From: Kushneria pakistanensis
GTDB taxonomy: Bacteria; Pseudomonadota; Gammaproteobacteria; Pseudomonadales; Halomonadaceae
Assembly (NCBI RefSeq): GCF_014652795.1
Contig: NZ_BMZM01000004.1
Span: forward strand, 124,001 to 188,000
Direction: 5' to 3'
Length of the DNA: 64,000 nucleotides
Shown here in pieces: positions 19,930 to 29,950 of the stretch (positions are counted from its first letter, which is position 1; the number at the start of each line of letters is the position of its first letter). Position numbers and translations under genes: made by a program. The notes under the pieces were generated by a model, which was not told where the DNA came from, did not search any database, and saw nothing but the letters and a program-made list of their open reading frames with translations.

Positions 19930-20586
19930 ATGAAAAAAGTCTCCCGTTATGTTGGCGTACTGGTAGCGGCCATGCTTGGCATGGGCATCATGTCTGCTCA
20001 GGCGGCCAATCAGTCTCCCCATGAGGTGGTCAGCCAGAGCGTTGATCAGCTGATGTCAAAACTTGAAAATAATCAGGACCGTTATCGCAATCATCCTGAT
20101 GAGCTCAAAAAGGTTGTCGATCAGAATATCGACCCCATCGTTGACTGGCGCTATGCCTCGGCCAGTGTCATGGGCAAGTACTTTCAGGCAGCCAGTCCCG
20201 AACAGCGCAGCAAGTTTGCGCGCGTGTTCAAGCAGACGCTGATCGATACCTACGCTCAGGGGCTGGTGACGTTTGACTACAAGGATGTTCGTGTCCTCGA
20301 TAACAGTCAGAACACACGTTACGAAGATCAGGCCAGTGTCGATATGGAAGTCATTGCTGCCAGCGGCGAGCGCTATCCGGTCTCCTATACGCTGCGTCAG
20401 CGTGATGGGCAGTGGAAGGTCATCAATGTAGTGGTCAACGGTATCAATCTGGGGCTGACCTTCCGCAACCAGTTTGATCAGGCCATGCGTTCCAACAACC
20501 GTAACTTTGATGCGGTCATCAATGGCTGGGCACCTGACGTCGATCTGGAAGAGGGCGATGGCAATAATCAAAAGGCTCAGGGCTGA
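19930..20586 (+). CDS. mlaC: Periplasmic phospholipid-binding protein MlaC
   Basis: Soluble periplasmic shuttle between the MlaA outer-membrane complex and MlaFEDB. The 218-residue precursor has a signal peptide (about 1-26, ending MSAQA) and the family core with WRYASASVMGKYF and VVVNGINLGLTFRNQF. The AGGAGG at 19917 gives a strong ribosome-binding site for the ATG at 19930. Its TGA overlaps the mlaB start. The acidic, Gln/Asn-rich tail is short. Confidence 0.95.
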   Translation: MKKVSRYVGVLVAAMLGMGIMSAQAANQSPHEVVSQSVDQLMSKLENNQDRYRNHPDELKKVVDQNIDPIVDWRYASASVMGKYFQAASPEQRSKFARVFKQTLIDTYAQGLVTFDYKDVRVLDNSQNTRYEDQASVDMEVIAASGERYPVSYTLRQRDGQWKVINVVVNGINLGLTFRNQFDQAMRSNNRNFDAVINGWAPDVDLEEGDGNNQKAQG

Positions 20587-20939
20587 TGAGCGATACGCTC
20601 TACAGTGATGATAGCGTTGCACTCAAGGCCCGGGAGGATGTCCTTTATCTAAAGGGGGCGCCGGGTTTTGACAATGCTTCCGATCTGGCCACGGCTGGTA
20701 TCAACTGGCTGCAGCAGCATAAAGGGTCACAGGTATCCTTCAATCTGTGCGGTGTCAGCCGCACCAGCAGTGCGACCATCTCGGTGCTGCTTGAATGGTT
20801 GCGCATGACGCAGCAAAAGAAGCTGGAAGTGGATCGCATTACACTGTCCGACAGCATGCGTGAGCTGATCGAGATGGCGGAGCTCAGCGATGTGTTTCCC
20901 GCCCATGAAACCTCGTTTGCCGCACCCGGCGACACCTGA
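20586..20939 (+). CDS. mlaB: STAS-domain protein MlaB
   Basis: Cytoplasmic STAS-domain subunit that binds MlaF and is needed for assembly and activity of the transporter. The 117-residue protein has the STAS loop GVSRTSSATISVLLEWLR at about residues 56-73 and a C-terminal helix. The sequence is diverged, as usual for this family, but position as fifth gene of mlaFEDCB, starting on the last base of mlaC, makes the call secure. A strong terminator follows. Confidence 0.93.
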   Translation: MSDTLYSDDSVALKAREDVLYLKGAPGFDNASDLATAGINWLQQHKGSQVSFNLCGVSRTSSATISVLLEWLRMTQQKKLEVDRITLSDSMRELIEMAELSDVFPAHETSFAAPGDT

Positions 20940-20969
20940 AACGCTGATCCGGCAGGCAGCATGATTTGA

Positions 20970-20998
20970 AAGCGGCGTCACTGACGCCGCTTTTTTTT
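20970..20998 (+). terminator. Rho-independent terminator of the mla operon
   Basis: AGCGGCGTCA is followed by its exact complement TGACGCCGCT with a one- or two-base centre, then eight T. It lies 31 bases after the mlaB stop and separates mla from ibaG-murA. Confidence 0.92.
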
Positions 20999-21067
20999 AT
21001 GTCCATTCGCGCCGGGTCATGCTTTTCATTTACCATTGGCGCCCAACAAGCCAGCGAAGGAGTCACC

Positions 21068-21325
21068 ATGCAGCCTGATGAAGTCAAACGCCTGCTTGAG
21101 GCGCGAATTGAAGGATGTGAATTTCACATTCAGGGAGAAGGATGCAATTTTCAGGTCACTGCCATTGGTGGTGTTTTTGAAGGCATGTCACCCGTCAAGC
21201 GTCAGCAGCTCATTTATGCCGCCCTTTCTGAAGAGATTGCCAGCGGTGCGCTGCATGCCATTACTATCAGGACCCTGACACCGGCCCAGTGGGCCGAGGC
21301 GTCACCTGATTCAGATCGTGCCTGA
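21068..21325 (+). CDS. ibaG: BolA-family protein IbaG
   Basis: Small BolA-like protein; family members work with monothiol glutaredoxins and bind [2Fe-2S] clusters, and IbaG is linked to acid response in E. coli. The 85-residue product has the BolA fold signature GGVFEGMSPVKRQQLIY with a GEGCNF segment that supplies a cysteine. The ATG at 21068 follows GAAGGAG. It precedes murA by 20 bases, the same order as in E. coli. Confidence 0.92.
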   Translation: MQPDEVKRLLEARIEGCEFHIQGEGCNFQVTAIGGVFEGMSPVKRQQLIYAALSEEIASGALHAITIRTLTPAQWAEASPDSDRA

Positions 21326-21345
21326 TTGCCGTGGAAGCCTGGTGA

Positions 21346-22605
<1,260 letters not shown>

Positions 22606-22658
22606 GGGCCGTACGATACACGTCATGCCGATTCATTTTTGCAGCCAATGAAGATCAC

Positions 22659-23315
22659 ATGAGTAAACCGCTGATACTGGCGCTCTCCAAGGGGCGAATC
22701 CTCAAGGAAACGCTGCCACTGCTGGCCGATGCCGGCATTGAGCCGCTGGAGCCGCTCGACAAGAGCCGAAAGCTGCTGTTCGATACCACGCTTGAAAACG
22801 TCAAGCTGGTGATCCTGCGTGCCGTGGACGTACCCACCTATGTGCAGATGGGGGCCGCCGATGTCGGTGTGGCCGGCAAGGACGTTCTGCTCGAGCATGG
22901 CGCCCAGGGGCTCTATGAGCCTCTGGACCTGGATATTTCGCGCTGTCGCCTGATGACAGCCGGTATTGAAGGCGTCACGCCCGGGCGCGCCCGGCGCCGT
23001 GTGGCGACCAAGTTCGTCAATATTGCCCGGCGCTACTATTCGGGCCTGGGTATTCAGGCAGAGGTCATCAAGCTTTACGGCGCGATGGAACTGGCCCCGC
23101 TGATGAACCTTGCCGACGAGATCGTTGATATTGTCGATACCGGCAATACCCTGCGAGCCAACGGCATGGCGCCGCGTGAGCTGATCGCCGATATCAGTAC
23201 GCGTCTGGTCGTCAACAAGGCGTCCATGACCGTGGAACATGCGCGGCTTGGACCGTTGATCGAACGTCTGGGCCAGGCGGTGGCGGCACGTCGCCAGAGT
23301 GACGTGACGTCCTGA
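22659..23315 (+). CDS. hisG: ATP phosphoribosyltransferase HisG, short form
   Basis: First enzyme of histidine synthesis, joining ATP and PRPP. The 218-residue length is the short HisG form, which lacks the C-terminal regulatory domain and works in an octamer with HisZ; hisZ is not in the window. Family motifs include [27 protein letters not shown] and the PRPP-binding [16 protein letters not shown]. The ATG at 22659 gives the standard N-terminus. It follows murA by 53 bases and precedes hisD, as in Pseudomonas. Confidence 0.96.
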   Translation: MSKPLILALSKGRILKETLPLLADAGIEPLEPLDKSRKLLFDTTLENVKLVILRAVDVPTYVQMGAADVGVAGKDVLLEHGAQGLYEPLDLDISRCRLMTAGIEGVTPGRARRRVATKFVNIARRYYSGLGIQAEVIKLYGAMELAPLMNLADEIVDIVDTGNTLRANGMAPRELIADISTRLVVNKASMTVEHARLGPLIERLGQAVAARRQSDVTS

Positions 23316-23336
23316 GCCTGTCTGATTCGCACGGTT

Positions 23337-23355
23337 CTTCGCCGCATTGGCGAAG
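23337..23355 (+). repeat. Intercistronic hairpin between hisG and hisD
   Basis: CTTCGCC and GGCGAAG form a perfect seven-base stem with a GCATT loop in the 113-base gap between hisG and hisD. No T-run follows, so it is not a standard terminator; an mRNA processing or stabilising role is only possible. Confidence 0.4.
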
Positions 23356-23428
23356 CAGGAGATCACCCCCCTGATGCAGCGTGACACTCTCCGGCGCGAG
23401 CCGGGATGCAAGGAGTAATTCTGGCGTG

Positions 23429-24745
23429 ATGGACAATCAGAGCATACAGCGACTTTCTACACAGCAGCCGGATTTTGAGTCCCGACTGAATGCGCTTCTG
23501 GACTGGGAAAGCGTTTCCAGCGCCGAGATACAGCAAAGCGTGGACAGCATCATCGCCGACGTTCGCCGTCGTGGCGATGCTGCCGTGATCGAACTGACCC
23601 GTCGGTTTGATCGGCTTGATGTTCAGGACATGTCAGCACTGACGCTGACGGCCGATCGACTGGCGCAGGCGTGGGAGGGCTTGCCGGAAGAGCAGCGACA
23701 GGCACTGGCAGTGGCAGCTGATCGCATCCGCGCCTATCACGAACGCCAAAAGCCCGAGTCCTGGTCCTATCAGGAAGCGGACGGCACCATGCTGGGTCAG
23801 AAGGTAACGCCACTGGACCGGGCCGGTGTTTATGTCCCGGGTGGCAAGGCGGCCTATCCCTCTTCGGTGCTGATGAACGTGATTCCGGCGCACGTGGCCG
23901 GTGTGGAAGACATCGTCATGGTCGTCCCCACGCCGGATGGCGTGCTCAATGAGCTGGTGCTGGCAGCGGCTCATGTGGCCGGCGTTGCTCGCGTCTTTAC
24001 CATTGGCGGTGCCCAGGCCGTGGCGGCACTGGCCTATGGCACTGAAACGATCCCGAAGGTCGACAAGATCGTGGGGCCGGGCAATATCTTTGTGGCCACG
24101 GCCAAGCGCGCCGTATTCGGGCAGGTTGGCATTGACATGATCGCCGGCCCCTCGGAAATCCTGGTGGTCTCTGACGGGGGCACCGACCCGGATTGGCTGG
24201 CCATGGATCTTTTCTCGCAGGCCGAGCACGATGAGGATGCCCAGGCCATGCTGATCAGCTGGGATGCACGGCACCTGGAGGCAGTGGCGGAAAGTATCGA
24301 GCGTTTGCTGCCCACGCTGGAGCGTGCCGAGATCGTTCGCGCATCGCTTTCCCGTCGTGGGGCGCTGGTGCTGGTAGATGACGAGACGCAGGCATTGTCG
24401 CTGGTTAATCGTATCGCACCAGAGCATCTGGAGCTGTCAGTGGAAGAGCCACAGCGGCTGGTCGAGCAGGTGCGCCATGCCGGTGCCATCTTCATGGGCC
24501 GCTATACGGCCGAGGCGCTGGGCGATTATTGCGCCGGTCCCAACCACGTGCTCCCGACCTCCGGTACAGCGCGTTTTTCCTCTCCGCTGGGCGTGTATGA
24601 TTTTCAGAAGCGCTCTTCGCTGATTCAGTGTTCACCCCAGGGGGCTTCAACACTGGGACGCACGGCGTCGGTACTGGCCAGAGGGGAGTCGCTGACAGCA
24701 CACGCTCGCTCGGCTGAAAACCGTATCGATAGCGACAAGCACTGA
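23429..24745 (+). CDS. hisD: Histidinol dehydrogenase HisD
   Basis: Catalyses the last two oxidations of histidine synthesis (histidinol to histidine). The 438-residue protein has the zinc and active-site segments [11 protein letters not shown] and [10 protein letters not shown], the signature [13 protein letters not shown] and the [14 protein letters not shown] region. The ATG at 23429 is preferred over the longer frame; an AGGAG lies at 23411-23415 and a GTG one codon earlier is also possible. hisC, the usual next gene in Pseudomonas, is absent; hisD converges on a protease gene. Confidence 0.96.
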   Translation: MDNQSIQRLSTQQPDFESRLNALLDWESVSSAEIQQSVDSIIADVRRRGDAAVIELTRRFDRLDVQDMSALTLTADRLAQAWEGLPEEQRQALAVAADRIRAYHERQKPESWSYQEADGTMLGQKVTPLDRAGVYVPGGKAAYPSSVLMNVIPAHVAGVEDIVMVVPTPDGVLNELVLAAAHVAGVARVFTIGGAQAVAALAYGTETIPKVDKIVGPGNIFVATAKRAVFGQVGIDMIAGPSEILVVSDGGTDPDWLAMDLFSQAEHDEDAQAMLISWDARHLEAVAESIERLLPTLERAEIVRASLSRRGALVLVDDETQALSLVNRIAPEHLELSVEEPQRLVEQVRHAGAIFMGRYTAEALGDYCAGPNHVLPTSGTARFSSPLGVYDFQKRSSLIQCSPQGASTLGRTASVLARGESLTAHARSAENRIDSDKH

Positions 24746-24775
24746 CTCAAGAGCGTTTCAGCCATCAATCGCCGG

Positions 24776-26011
24776 TCAGCTGTCGGGCTGTACCGGCGTC
24801 ACCGGCCGGCTGGGACGCTCCCCCACGCTGACGTTGACCTTGAACCGTTTGCCGCTACGATAAAGCTCTACCGGTAGCTGCTTGCCGGGCTCGATCTCTG
24901 CGATATCCACCATGGCGGTCTGGGCATCCAGTAGCGGTTTGCCGGCCATCGAAAGAATCAGATCGCCTACCCGGATGCCGGCCTGTGCTGCCGGGCCGCC
25001 TTCCACCACATCCGACACCACGACCCCGCGCGGGGCATTGATATCCAGCGATGCGGCCAGACTGGAGCTTACCTCCCTGGCCTCGATACCCAGCCAGCCC
25101 CTGACGACTCGCCCGCGAGTGACCAGGTCATTGAGAATGCCATGCGCCAGGTTGGTAGGGATGGCAAAGCCGATGCCCTGTGACCCGCCGGTGCGCGAAA
25201 AGATCGCCGTATTAATACCGACGAGCGCGCCTTCTGCATTGACCAGAGCACCACCCGAGTTGCCGGGATTGATGGCGGCGTCCGTCTGGATGAAATCCTC
25301 GTAGGCGTTGAGGCCCAGATGATTGCGTCCGGTGGCGCTGATAATGCCCATGGTCACGGTCTGTCCCACGCCGAAGGGATTGCCGATGGCCAGGGCAATG
25401 TCGCCGACGCGCGTGTTGGTTGCATCGGCAAGATCAATGACCGGCAGCTTTTCGAGATCAATCTTGAGTACCGCCAGATCCGTTTCCGGATCGGTACCGA
25501 TGACAGTTGCCAGCGTTTCACGGCCGTCCCGCAGGGCAACCTGTACTTCATCGGCGCCGCTGATAACGTGATTGTTGGTCAGGATATAGCCTTCGTCGCT
25601 GACGATGACGCCCGAACCGAGACTGGACAGCATGCGCCGCCGGCCTGATTGGCTGTTGCCAAAGAACTGTTCGAAAAAGGGGTCCGACATCAGCGGATGC
25701 TGGTCGCGCTCGACCAGCCGTGACGAATAGACATTGACCACAGCAGGTGCTGCGCGCTGTACGGCATCGGCGTAGCTTGCCGTGCCGGGGCCCCGCTGCA
25801 ATGGTGTGGCTTCACGTGTTACTGGTGGGGTGCGCTGTACTGGCGGTGTGGAGACCGGCATGGAAGGTGGAGAAACCACCTGCTCCTGCCGGGCAGGACT
25901 GGCAAGATGCTCTCCACTGTCAATGATCTGTGGCATGTGGTCCAGCAATACCATCGCCAGCAGTACGCCACAGACGACAGGCCAGATCAGGGGCACCAGA
26001 AAACGGCGCAT
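24776..26011 (-). CDS. Membrane-anchored serine protease, DegS/AlgW family
   Basis: Periplasmic HtrA-family protease expected to sense misfolded outer-membrane proteins and start RseA/MucA cleavage, releasing the envelope-stress sigma factor. The 411-residue protein has an N-terminal anchor (about 5-24), a Pro/Thr-rich linker (about 40-75), a trypsin-like domain with the triad in NNHVISGAD, TDLAVLKI and NPGNSGGAL, and one PDZ domain (about 300-395). A single PDZ plus anchor fits DegS/AlgW rather than DegP/DegQ. Position next to hisD matches algW in Pseudomonas; position near zapG-zapE matches degS in E. coli. Confidence 0.92.
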   Translation of the reverse strand: MRRFLVPLIWPVVCGVLLAMVLLDHMPQIIDSGEHLASPARQEQVVSPPSMPVSTPPVQRTPPVTREATPLQRGPGTASYADAVQRAAPAVVNVYSSRLVERDQHPLMSDPFFEQFFGNSQSGRRRMLSSLGSGVIVSDEGYILTNNHVISGADEVQVALRDGRETLATVIGTDPETDLAVLKIDLEKLPVIDLADATNTRVGDIALAIGNPFGVGQTVTMGIISATGRNHLGLNAYEDFIQTDAAINPGNSGGALVNAEGALVGINTAIFSRTGGSQGIGFAIPTNLAHGILNDLVTRGRVVRGWLGIEAREVSSSLAASLDINAPRGVVVSDVVEGGPAAQAGIRVGDLILSMAGKPLLDAQTAMVDIAEIEPGKQLPVELYRSGKRFKVNVSVGERPSRPVTPVQPDS

Positions 26012-26084
26012 GACAACATCCTTTTTGAAACAGGCAGCGCATGGCTGCAGACTTGCAGATGATTCGGGTCCGGCATCTGGCTTT

Positions 26085-26097
26085 GGGGGTTACCCCC
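26085..26097. repeat. Perfect 13-base palindrome in a divergent promoter region
   Basis: GGGGGT and ACCCCC flank a single T between the protease gene and the Nif3-family gene. It could be an operator for either gene or a short hairpin; no regulator is identified. Confidence 0.35.
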
Positions 26098-26209
26098 TGA
26101 AGGCAGATCGGAATGTCGTATAAATGTTGGGCGAGTTTATCACCGAGGCATCAGCAATGTCTGATGCCGGCGTTGTCACTTTCAGAAATTAATGGGCAGG
26201 AGATCAGAC

Positions 26210-26965
26210 ATGACCGCGCGCAAGGTATTGCTGGATGACATGCAGGCACTGCTTGCTCCCGAGCGTTTCAAGGACTTTACCGTCAATGGGCTGCAGGTTG
26301 AGGGGCGCGACCAGGTCACACGCATCATGAGCGGGGTCACGGCCAGTCAGGCGCTGCTCGATGAGGCCGTTGCATGGCAGGCCGATATGGTACTGGTGCA
26401 CCATGGCTATTTCTGGAAAAACGAGCCGGTAGCCATTACGGGCATGAAGCAGCGTCGCATTGCCACGTTGCTGGCGCATGACATCAATCTGGTAGCCTGG
26501 CATCTGCCGCTGGATGCCCATGCCACGCTTGGCAATAACGTGTTGCTGGCCGAGCGCATGGGATGGCAGGTAGAGGGCGTACTCAACGGAGAAGTGGGGC
26601 AGGGGCTTCTATATCACGGCACCATGGAAGTCTGCTCACAGCAGGCACTTGCCGAGCTGTTGCGTACTCGACTTGACCACACGCCATTGATGATCTGTGG
26701 GCATGACCGCCCCGTCAGGCGTATTGCATGGTGCACGGGAGGCGCGCAGGACATGATCATCGAGGCCGCAGAGGCTGGCATGGACGCTTTCGTATCCGGT
26801 GAGGTGTCCGAGCGAACGACGCATCTGGCGCGGGAAATGGGAATTACCTACTATGCTGCCGGCCACCACGCGACCGAACGCGACGGTATTCGCGCCCTGG
26901 GCGAGTGGCTGGCGCAGCAGCATGATGTCGAGCACCGCTTTGTCGATATCGAAAATCCGGTGTAG
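26210..26965 (+). CDS. Nif3-like dinuclear metal centre hexameric protein (YbgI family)
   Basis: Member of the NIF3/YbgI family, toroidal hexamers with a dinuclear metal site. The molecular function is still unclear; some homologues are annotated as GTP cyclohydrolase type 1 folE2-like by name transfer, which I do not adopt. The 251-residue protein has metal-site histidines in LVHHGYFW and AWHLPLDAH and in the C-terminal AAGHHATER. The ATG at 26210 follows CAGGAG. The gene stands alone between convergent and divergent minus-strand genes. Confidence 0.92.
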   Translation: MTARKVLLDDMQALLAPERFKDFTVNGLQVEGRDQVTRIMSGVTASQALLDEAVAWQADMVLVHHGYFWKNEPVAITGMKQRRIATLLAHDINLVAWHLPLDAHATLGNNVLLAERMGWQVEGVLNGEVGQGLLYHGTMEVCSQQALAELLRTRLDHTPLMICGHDRPVRRIAWCTGGAQDMIIEAAEAGMDAFVSGEVSERTTHLAREMGITYYAAGHHATERDGIRALGEWLAQQHDVEHRFVDIENPV

Positions 26966-26997
26966 CGGCTACCGATGTCCCGGCAGCTGTCGTCAGA

Positions 26998-27447
26998 TCA
27001 ATAGCGAGGCGGCTGCGGGTCCTTGCTTTCACTCTCCTGCTTCTGACGCAGCCCGTAGCTTTCATCCAGCGTGCCGCTGCTGTCGGCATAGTCGCGTGGA
27101 ATGTGAAGGGCCGTTGTGTCTTCCTCTGATTCCTGAGGCGTATCGACCTGGCGCTGACGCTTGAGTGCCGGGTCGCTGGTCATGGTGGCGGCATCAGTGC
27201 CGAGTCGCGTCTGAAGCTCTTCACTCTGGCGGGTAATGTTTTGCGCCAGGGTCATGACGTCGGCGAAATGTGTATTCACATTCTCGCGAAGCCCATTGAG
27301 CTCAAGTTCGGTTTCAGCCAGTCTCTGCTTGAGTCTTTGGCTGGTCGTTCTCTCCGAGCCCGAGAAGTGGCGGATCAACACGCCGATAGCGATGCCTGCC
27401 AGCAGCGCCACGATGGCGACTACCCAATCAATATTGCCTTCGTTCAC
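26998..27447 (-). CDS. zapG: ZapG/YhcB-family inner-membrane protein (DUF1043)
   Basis: Bitopic inner-membrane protein linked in E. coli to division and envelope growth (contacts with divisome and elongasome proteins). The product has one N-terminal membrane helix (about 8-25, VVAIVALLAGIAIGVLI), a predicted coiled-coil region (QRLKQRLAETELELNGLREN) and a charged Pro/Ser-rich tail. A GTG at 27447 with GAGGGG upstream is chosen (149 residues); the frame can also start at an ATG ten codons earlier. It is divergent from zapE, its neighbour in E. coli as well. Confidence 0.87.
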   Translation of the reverse strand: MNEGNIDWVVAIVALLAGIAIGVLIRHFSGSERTTSQRLKQRLAETELELNGLRENVNTHFADVMTLAQNITRQSEELQTRLGTDAATMTSDPALKRQRQVDTPQESEEDTTALHIPRDYADSSGTLDESYGLRQKQESESKDPQPPRY

Positions 27448-27565
27448 CAATATTCCCCTCTTCGATGCTGATTGCACGCACGACCGGCGTGACCATGCGA
27501 TGGGTCATTATAGAAGGCGTCGTGTTGTTCGGGTCAATTCACTCACGACATAATCATGCTCATCA

Positions 27566-27613
27566 GCGATGATGAAGCATCGCCATCGTGGCGAATCAGT
27601 CTTCGCCACGATG
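27566..27613. repeat. Two tandem perfect inverted repeats upstream of zapE
   Basis: The first repeat is GCGATG, six bases, CATCGC (27566-27583). It is directly followed by a second: CATCGTGGCGAA, six bases, TTCGCCACGATG (27584-27613), a perfect 12-base stem. A -10-like TACAAT follows at 27614-27619 and zapE starts at 27655. This may be an operator pair, an mRNA leader structure for the zapG side, or a bidirectional block; no T-run is present. Confidence 0.55.
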
Positions 27614-27654
27614 TACAATCATGGGCACCCGATTTCTGCAAGGCACCGAACAAT

Positions 27655-28803
27655 ATGTCCAGACTTTCCCCGCGTGAACAGTACCGGCAGGACCTTGAAC
27701 GTGAAGGCTTTCAGCATGACAGCTCCCAGGAAAAGGCAGTCGAGCATCTGCAGCGTCTTTATGAAGCGCTGACGAACAGACCGCGGCCGAAGCCTTCAGC
27801 AACGACGGCCGACAGCGGGCTCAAATCAAGGATGTCGGGTCTTTTCGGTAAAAAGAGTGCCCCGGCGCCCACGGCACCTGCCGAGCCGGATATCAAGGGC
27901 CTGTATTTCTGGGGCGGGGTAGGCCGGGGCAAGACATGGCTTGTGGATACCTTCCATGACAGCCTGCCCTTTGATGACAAGATGCGTACGCACTTTCATC
28001 GCTTCATGCAGCGTGTGCACAAGGAGCTGGAAATTCACAAGGGTCAGAAAAATCCGCTGACCCAGGTGGCTGCAAAACTTGCCGGAGAAGCCAGGGTCAT
28101 CTGTCTTGACGAGTTTTTCGTCAAGGATATTACCGATGCCATGATTCTGGGCAATCTGCTCGATGCTCTTTTCGCGCAGGGCGTAGTGCTGGTGACCACG
28201 TCCAATATCGTGCCGGACGAGTTGTATAAAAACGGCCTGCAGCGTGACCGTTTCCTGCCCGCCATCGACCTGCTCAACCGCTACTGTGAGGTAGTCAATG
28301 TGGATGCGGGCATTGATTATCGAATGCGTACTCTGACTCGCGAGGAGATCTTTCATACGCCGGCCGGTGACAGTGCCGACAAGGCTTTGCAGGAGAGCTT
28401 CATTCACCTTGCTGGTGAGGCCGGAGAAGAAGAAACGTTACGTATCAACGGCCGTGCCCTGCAGGCGCGTCGCTGCCATGAAGGCGTGGTCTGGTTCGAC
28501 TTCAGGACACTGTGCGACGGGCCACGCAGTCAGAACGACTATATCGAACTCTCACGCCAGTATCACAGCGTGCTGATCTCCAATGTGCCGATCATGGGGG
28601 CAGCCATCGAGGATCAGGCGCGGCGCTTTATCAACATGGTGGACGAGTTTTATGATCGCGCCGTCAAGCTGGTGATGTCGGCAGATGCCGAACCCGAGTC
28701 ACTCTACAGTGGAGGAGAGCTTGCCTTTGAGTTCGAGCGCACGGTATCGCGTCTACAGGAGATGCAGTCAAGTGATTATCTGGCGTTGACGCACAAGCCC
28801 TGA
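27655..28803 (+). CDS. zapE: Cell division AFG1-like ATPase ZapE
   Basis: AFG1-family ATPase that in E. coli joins the Z-ring late in division and affects FtsZ polymer stability. The 382-residue protein has Walker A GGVGRGKTWL (near residue 86), Walker B ICLDEFFVKDI, and arginine-finger type segments typical of the family. The ATG at 27655 gives the family start SRLSPREQY; 33 more upstream codons overlap the inverted repeats and are rejected. A linker of about 25 residues (LFGKKSAPAPTAPAEPD) precedes the ATPase core. Confidence 0.94.
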   Translation: MSRLSPREQYRQDLEREGFQHDSSQEKAVEHLQRLYEALTNRPRPKPSATTADSGLKSRMSGLFGKKSAPAPTAPAEPDIKGLYFWGGVGRGKTWLVDTFHDSLPFDDKMRTHFHRFMQRVHKELEIHKGQKNPLTQVAAKLAGEARVICLDEFFVKDITDAMILGNLLDALFAQGVVLVTTSNIVPDELYKNGLQRDRFLPAIDLLNRYCEVVNVDAGIDYRMRTLTREEIFHTPAGDSADKALQESFIHLAGEAGEEETLRINGRALQARRCHEGVVWFDFRTLCDGPRSQNDYIELSRQYHSVLISNVPIMGAAIEDQARRFINMVDEFYDRAVKLVMSADAEPESLYSGGELAFEFERTVSRLQEMQSSDYLALTHKP

Positions 28804-28816
28804 ATGTGATTACTCC

Positions 28817-28845
28817 TTGTCTGGCGAGCGTGGGCTCTGTACAAT
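28817..28845 (+). promoter_or_regulatory. Putative sigma-70 promoter of rplM-rpsI
   Basis: TTGTCT (28817-28822) and TACAAT (28840-28845) are 17 bases apart. The promoter starts inside the short gap after zapE, about 100 bases before rplM, with a GC-rich stretch just after the -10 resembling a stringent discriminator. Confidence 0.65.
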
Positions 28846-28860
28846 GCGCGCTCGCTTATC

Positions 28861-28890
28861 GTTGTTGTCCTTGCCTGCAGAGGCAACAAC
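28861..28890 (+). promoter_or_regulatory. Stem-loop in the rplM leader (possible L13 autoregulation site)
   Basis: TTGCCT and AGGCAA close a GCAG loop, and the outer GTTG and CAAC bases can pair around a bulge. L13 is known to repress its own operon in E. coli; that this hairpin is the L13 site here is inference from position only. Confidence 0.4.
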
Positions 28891-28953
28891 CAAGAAAAAT
28901 AGGGATTGGCAGGGCAGCAGTCACGCTCTCGCCACAACCATGGTGATTCATAC

Positions 28954-29382
28954 ATGAAGACGTTCAGCGCCAAACCGCAGTCCGTGCAGCGCGACTGGTA
29001 TGTCGTCGATGCTGCAGACAAGACTCTGGGTCGACTGGCTACCGAGATTGCCCGCCGTCTGCGTGGCAAGCACAAGGCCGAATATACCCCTCACGTTGAT
29101 ACCGGTGACTACATCGTTGTCGTCAACGCCGAGAAGGTTCGTGTGACCGGCAAGAAGTCCTTTGCCAAGCAGTATTATCGCCATACCGGTTACCCGGGCG
29201 GCCTGCGTTCGATGAACTTCGAGCAGATGATCGATCATGCTCCGGAGCGCGTTCTCGAAATCGCTGTCAAGGGAATGCTGCCCAAGGGCCCGCTGGGTCG
29301 CGCCATGTATTCCAAGCTCAAGGTTTATGCCGGTGGTGAGCATCCTCATGCGGCGCAGCAACCTCAGGCACTGAATCTCTAA
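28954..29382 (+). CDS. rplM: 50S ribosomal protein L13
   Basis: Early-assembly protein of the large ribosomal subunit. The 142-residue length and segments such as [26 protein letters not shown] and [19 protein letters not shown] are typical. The ATG at 28954 gives the family start MKTFSAKP; the 16-codon extension is rejected. It is followed by rpsI after 12 bases, the near-universal rplM-rpsI operon. Confidence 0.98.
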   Translation: MKTFSAKPQSVQRDWYVVDAADKTLGRLATEIARRLRGKHKAEYTPHVDTGDYIVVVNAEKVRVTGKKSFAKQYYRHTGYPGGLRSMNFEQMIDHAPERVLEIAVKGMLPKGPLGRAMYSKLKVYAGGEHPHAAQQPQALNL

Positions 29383-29394
29383 AGGAACATTTTC

Positions 29395-29787
29395 ATGGCA
29401 CAGCAGCAATACTACGGCACAGGCCGCCGCAAGACTTCTACCGCACGCGTTTTCCTGCGTCCGGGCAATGGCAAGATCACGGTCAACAAGCGTGAGCTCA
29501 ACGAATACTTCGGTCGCGTTACGGCGCAGATGGTTGTCCGTCAGCCGCTGGAGTTGACTGAACTGACCAATCAGTTCGATATTTTTGTTACCGTTCAGGG
29601 CGGCGGTGGCTCTGCTCAGGCAGGCGCCATTCGTCACGGCATTACCCGTGCCCTGATGGAATACAACGAAGAACTGCGCGCCCCGCTGCGCAGCGCCGGC
29701 TACGTGACGCGTGATGCACGTATGGTCGAGCGTAAGAAAGTGGGTCTGCGCAAGGCACGTCGTCGTCCCCAGTTCTCCAAGCGTTAA
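29395..29787 (+). CDS. rpsI: 30S ribosomal protein S9
   Basis: Small-subunit protein whose C-terminal tail reaches the P-site tRNA. The 130-residue protein has the [14 protein letters not shown] start, the [16 protein letters not shown] signature and the conserved basic end RRRPQFSKR. It directly follows rplM and is ended by a strong terminator before sspA. Confidence 0.98.
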   Translation: MAQQQYYGTGRRKTSTARVFLRPGNGKITVNKRELNEYFGRVTAQMVVRQPLELTELTNQFDIFVTVQGGGGSAQAGAIRHGITRALMEYNEELRAPLRSAGYVTRDARMVERKKVGLRKARRRPQFSKR

Positions 29788-29808
29788 GCTTCGACGTCAT
29801 GTCTCAGG

Positions 29809-29836
29809 ACGCCCGGGTGCTTTCCCGGGCGTTTTT
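29809..29836 (+). terminator. Rho-independent terminator after rpsI
   Basis: ACGCCCGGG pairs with CCCGGGCGT around a six-base loop, followed by a run of T, 21 bases after the rpsI stop. Confidence 0.92.
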
Positions 29837-29876
29837 GTGTCCGCAAAACGTTTTTCCACACTTGTTGAAACGTTGT

Positions 29877-29895
29877 GGTTGCCAATCCGGCAACC
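29877..29895. repeat. Short inverted repeat upstream of sspA
   Basis: GGTTGCC and GGCAACC form a perfect seven-base stem with an AATCC loop, 55 bases before the sspA start. It could be an operator or a leader hairpin. No T-run follows. Confidence 0.35.
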
Positions 29896-29950
29896 CGAGA
29901 TGCGTGCTCTCGTGTTATCATCCAGCTCGTCATTAAAGTGAGGACTTTCT

